A stretch of 6,704 nucleotides of DNA, taken from an uncultured Eubacteriales bacterium (GTDB lineage: Bacteria; Bacillota; Clostridia; Oscillospirales; Acutalibacteraceae). The position numbers and the translations under genes are program-made. Below the pieces are notes generated by a model, which saw only the letters and a program-made list of their open reading frames with translations, was not told the DNA's origin and searched no databases. The stretch lies in contig ONYV01000061.1 in NCBI GenBank assembly GCA_900322105.1, positions 1 to 6,704 on the forward strand, in the 5' to 3' direction. This document shows, piece after piece, positions 5,869-6,704 of this stretch; position 1 is the first letter of the stretch, and each line of letters begins with the position of its first letter.

Positions 5869-5892
5869 ATACTAATTCCATAGGTTTAGTAT
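5869..5892. promoter_or_regulatory. Dyad at the ligase transcription start, possible operator
   Basis: ATACTAA (5869-5875) and TTAGTAT (5886-5892) form a 7-bp perfect inverted repeat around a 10-bp centre. It abuts the -10 box of the ligase promoter and covers its expected start site near 5886. A repressor site or a 5'-end RNA hairpin would both fit. No regulator gene is in the window. Confidence 0.45.
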
Positions 5893-5921
5893 ATTATAGC
5901 AAACACTTTTCATTCTGTCAA
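5893..5921 (-). promoter_or_regulatory. Consensus sigma-A promoter of the ligase/amidotransferase operon
   Basis: On the minus strand, TTGACA (5916-5921) and TATAAT (5893-5898) are both perfect and separated by exactly 17 bp. Transcription should start near 5886, giving a leader of about 93 nt before the ligase ATG. Such a strong core promoter suggests high or repressor-controlled expression. Confidence 0.92.
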
Positions 5922-6067
5922 GTTTTTTCTGCTTTGCTGACGACTTTTTGTCACGAAATTCAAACACCATTACTGATCAAAAATTCCCTCCGCTCTTTGT
6001 CATCCCTCTGCGCCGCCGGTTTTGCTTTGTAAAAATACAAAAAAGGGTAGCCGCGGGCGCGTGGGTG

Positions 6068-6123
6068 TGGTATAATGGTGTAGTTAAGAATTTGTGGAGA
6101 ATTGTTGGCACGTATGCTATAAT
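6068..6123 (+). promoter_or_regulatory. Extended -10 promoters of the GIY-YIG-like gene
   Basis: Two perfect TATAAT boxes occur on the plus strand at 6071-6076 and 6118-6123. Both carry the TG-n extension (TGGTATAAT and TGCTATAAT). Neither has a good -35 at 17 bp. The second lies 38 bp before the GTG start and is the likelier promoter; the first could be an additional upstream start. Between 5922 and 6067 I see no gene. That stretch holds a 6-bp dyad TTTGTA/TACAAA (6026-6031 and 6036-6041) and a G+C-rich patch at about 6050-6070. Confidence 0.6.
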
Positions 6124-6160
6124 GATATTTGGATAGTTGTACTTTAGAGGAGGCAGTACA

Positions 6161-6625
6161 GTGATTGTAGATGATATCAAACACCAAATGAAATACATTG
6201 AGGAAATTACAATGACGCTTGGAGATAAGCTGGAGCCGGAGGATTATTATATAGAAAATCTTGGATGTCCACATACGCAGCCAAAGAGATTGCCAAAAGG
6301 CTATGCGGCTATCTATATTTTTGCTTACGGAACAGAAACCGAGTACGAATATTTGAAGATTGGAAAAGCGAACGAGAAGAGCAATGCCAGATTTACCAGC
6401 CAACATTATGGATTTCATGCTCCAAGTACGCTTGCCAAATCCATCTGTTCCGATGAGGAATTTCAGAAAATAGGTGTGTCCCCAGAGAATGTAAAGCCTT
6501 GGATGCTTCAGAATCTGCACCGTATCAACGTACTTATCAAAGCGGACTGCGGCAAAGCAATGACAGAACTTGTGGAGGCTATCTTTCATTACGGTTTTAG
6601 ACCCCGATATGAGGGGAATATTTAG
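6161..6625 (+). CDS. Small GIY-YIG-like nuclease family protein (putative)
   Basis: The 154-aa soluble product has no signal peptide or membrane segment. The start is the GTG at 6161, preceded by AGGAGG at 7-nt spacing; an in-frame ATG at 6137 would run through that site. After a variable N-terminus (1-46), GYAAIYIF (47-54) and YLKIGKA (64-70) sit where GIY and YIG strands occur. They are followed by NARFTSQHY (75-83) with a candidate catalytic Arg77, and near the C-terminus by ELVEAIFHYGFRPRYEG (136-152) with candidate metal-binding Glu139, the usual terminal helix position of the fold. The match is by pattern only and the canonical GIY is degenerate (AIY), so a non-nuclease role is possible. 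It is divergent from the ligase operon, looks more A+T-rich than the dap genes, and ends near the window edge, so any partner lies outside. It may be a recently acquired or mobile-associated gene. Confidence 0.65.
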   Translation: MIVDDIKHQMKYIEEITMTLGDKLEPEDYYIENLGCPHTQPKRLPKGYAAIYIFAYGTETEYEYLKIGKANEKSNARFTSQHYGFHAPSTLAKSICSDEEFQKIGVSPENVKPWMLQNLHRINVLIKADCGKAMTELVEAIFHYGFRPRYEGNI

Positions 6626-6643
6626 GGGAATATCATGATTTGG

Positions 6644-6685
6644 TGGTAGTAACACAGCCTTGGTTTTACTACCATTTTACTACTA
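6644..6685 (+). repeat. 3' hairpin with 11-bp tandem repeat after the GIY-YIG-like gene
   Basis: TGGTAGTAA (6644-6652) pairs perfectly over 9 bp with TTACTACCA (6666-6674) around a 13-nt loop, and TTTT follows (6675-6678). It could be a weak terminator 18 nt after the stop. The second arm belongs to a two-copy 11-bp direct repeat, TTTTACTACCA (6664-6674) and TTTTACTACTA (6675-6685), which differ at one base, so the first arm could pair with either copy. This could also be the edge of a repeat family cut by the window end. Confidence 0.5.
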
Positions 6686-6704
6686 CAGCCTGCCGTAACT
6701 TGCT

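Noticed and set aside
5960..6655. Minus-strand open frame of 231 codons opposite the GIY-YIG-like gene
   Set aside because: The plus-strand gene has an AGGAGG site, a promoter and a fold-like motif pattern; the antisense product is aromatic- and His-rich with no family and no ribosome binding site noted.

Overview
The window looks like a chromosomal segment of a low-to-mid G+C Gram-positive bacterium, most likely a Clostridia member of the Ruminococcus/Oscillospiraceae kind. Reasons: strong AGGAGG-type ribosome binding sites, near-consensus sigma-A promoters with 17-bp spacers, a lysine (L-box) riboswitch with a terminator expression platform, and the protein flavour of the dap genes. The species assignment is inference. 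Six protein genes and one tRNA are supported. All lie on the minus strand except the last gene.

Right-to-left along the minus strand, positions 3367-61 form a lysine biosynthesis operon: promoter (3339-3367), lysine riboswitch (3116-3281), intrinsic terminator (3034-3060), asd (1890-2966), dapA (928-1818), dapB (61-819). Asd makes aspartate semialdehyde, DapA condenses it with pyruvate, and DapB reduces the product to tetrahydrodipicolinate, the route to diaminopimelate and lysine. High lysine should fold the aptamer and favour the terminator, shutting off all three genes. A perfect 15-bp tandem repeat carrying two small dyads lies about 70 bp upstream of this promoter.

Positions 3508-3661 hold an independent minus-strand unit: promoter, tRNA-Arg(CCG), and a strong intrinsic terminator. 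One arm of the terminator shares 10 nt with the tRNA anticodon arm, and its other arm recurs inverted on the far side of the tRNA.

Positions 3794-5921 hold a second minus-strand operon. A perfect-consensus promoter (TTGACA-17-TATAAT) drives a stand-alone type I glutamate-cysteine ligase (GshA-like, 4510-5793) and a class II glutamine amidotransferase-like protein with a TTG start and Cys2 nucleophile (3794-4567). The two genes overlap by 58 nt. No glutathione synthetase is present. A gamma-glutamyl ligase coupled to an Ntn-type amidohydrolase recalls the EgtA/EgtC logic of ergothioneine synthesis, but no other ergothioneine gene is present. This pair is the most interesting thing here: it could form and then trim a gamma-glutamyl intermediate.

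Positions 6161-6625 (+) encode a 154-aa protein with a GIY-YIG-like core, divergently transcribed from the ligase operon, with an extended -10 promoter and a 3' hairpin near the window edge. The 361-nt gap between the divergent genes holds promoters, a dyad at the ligase start site and a short G+C-rich patch, but no convincing gene.
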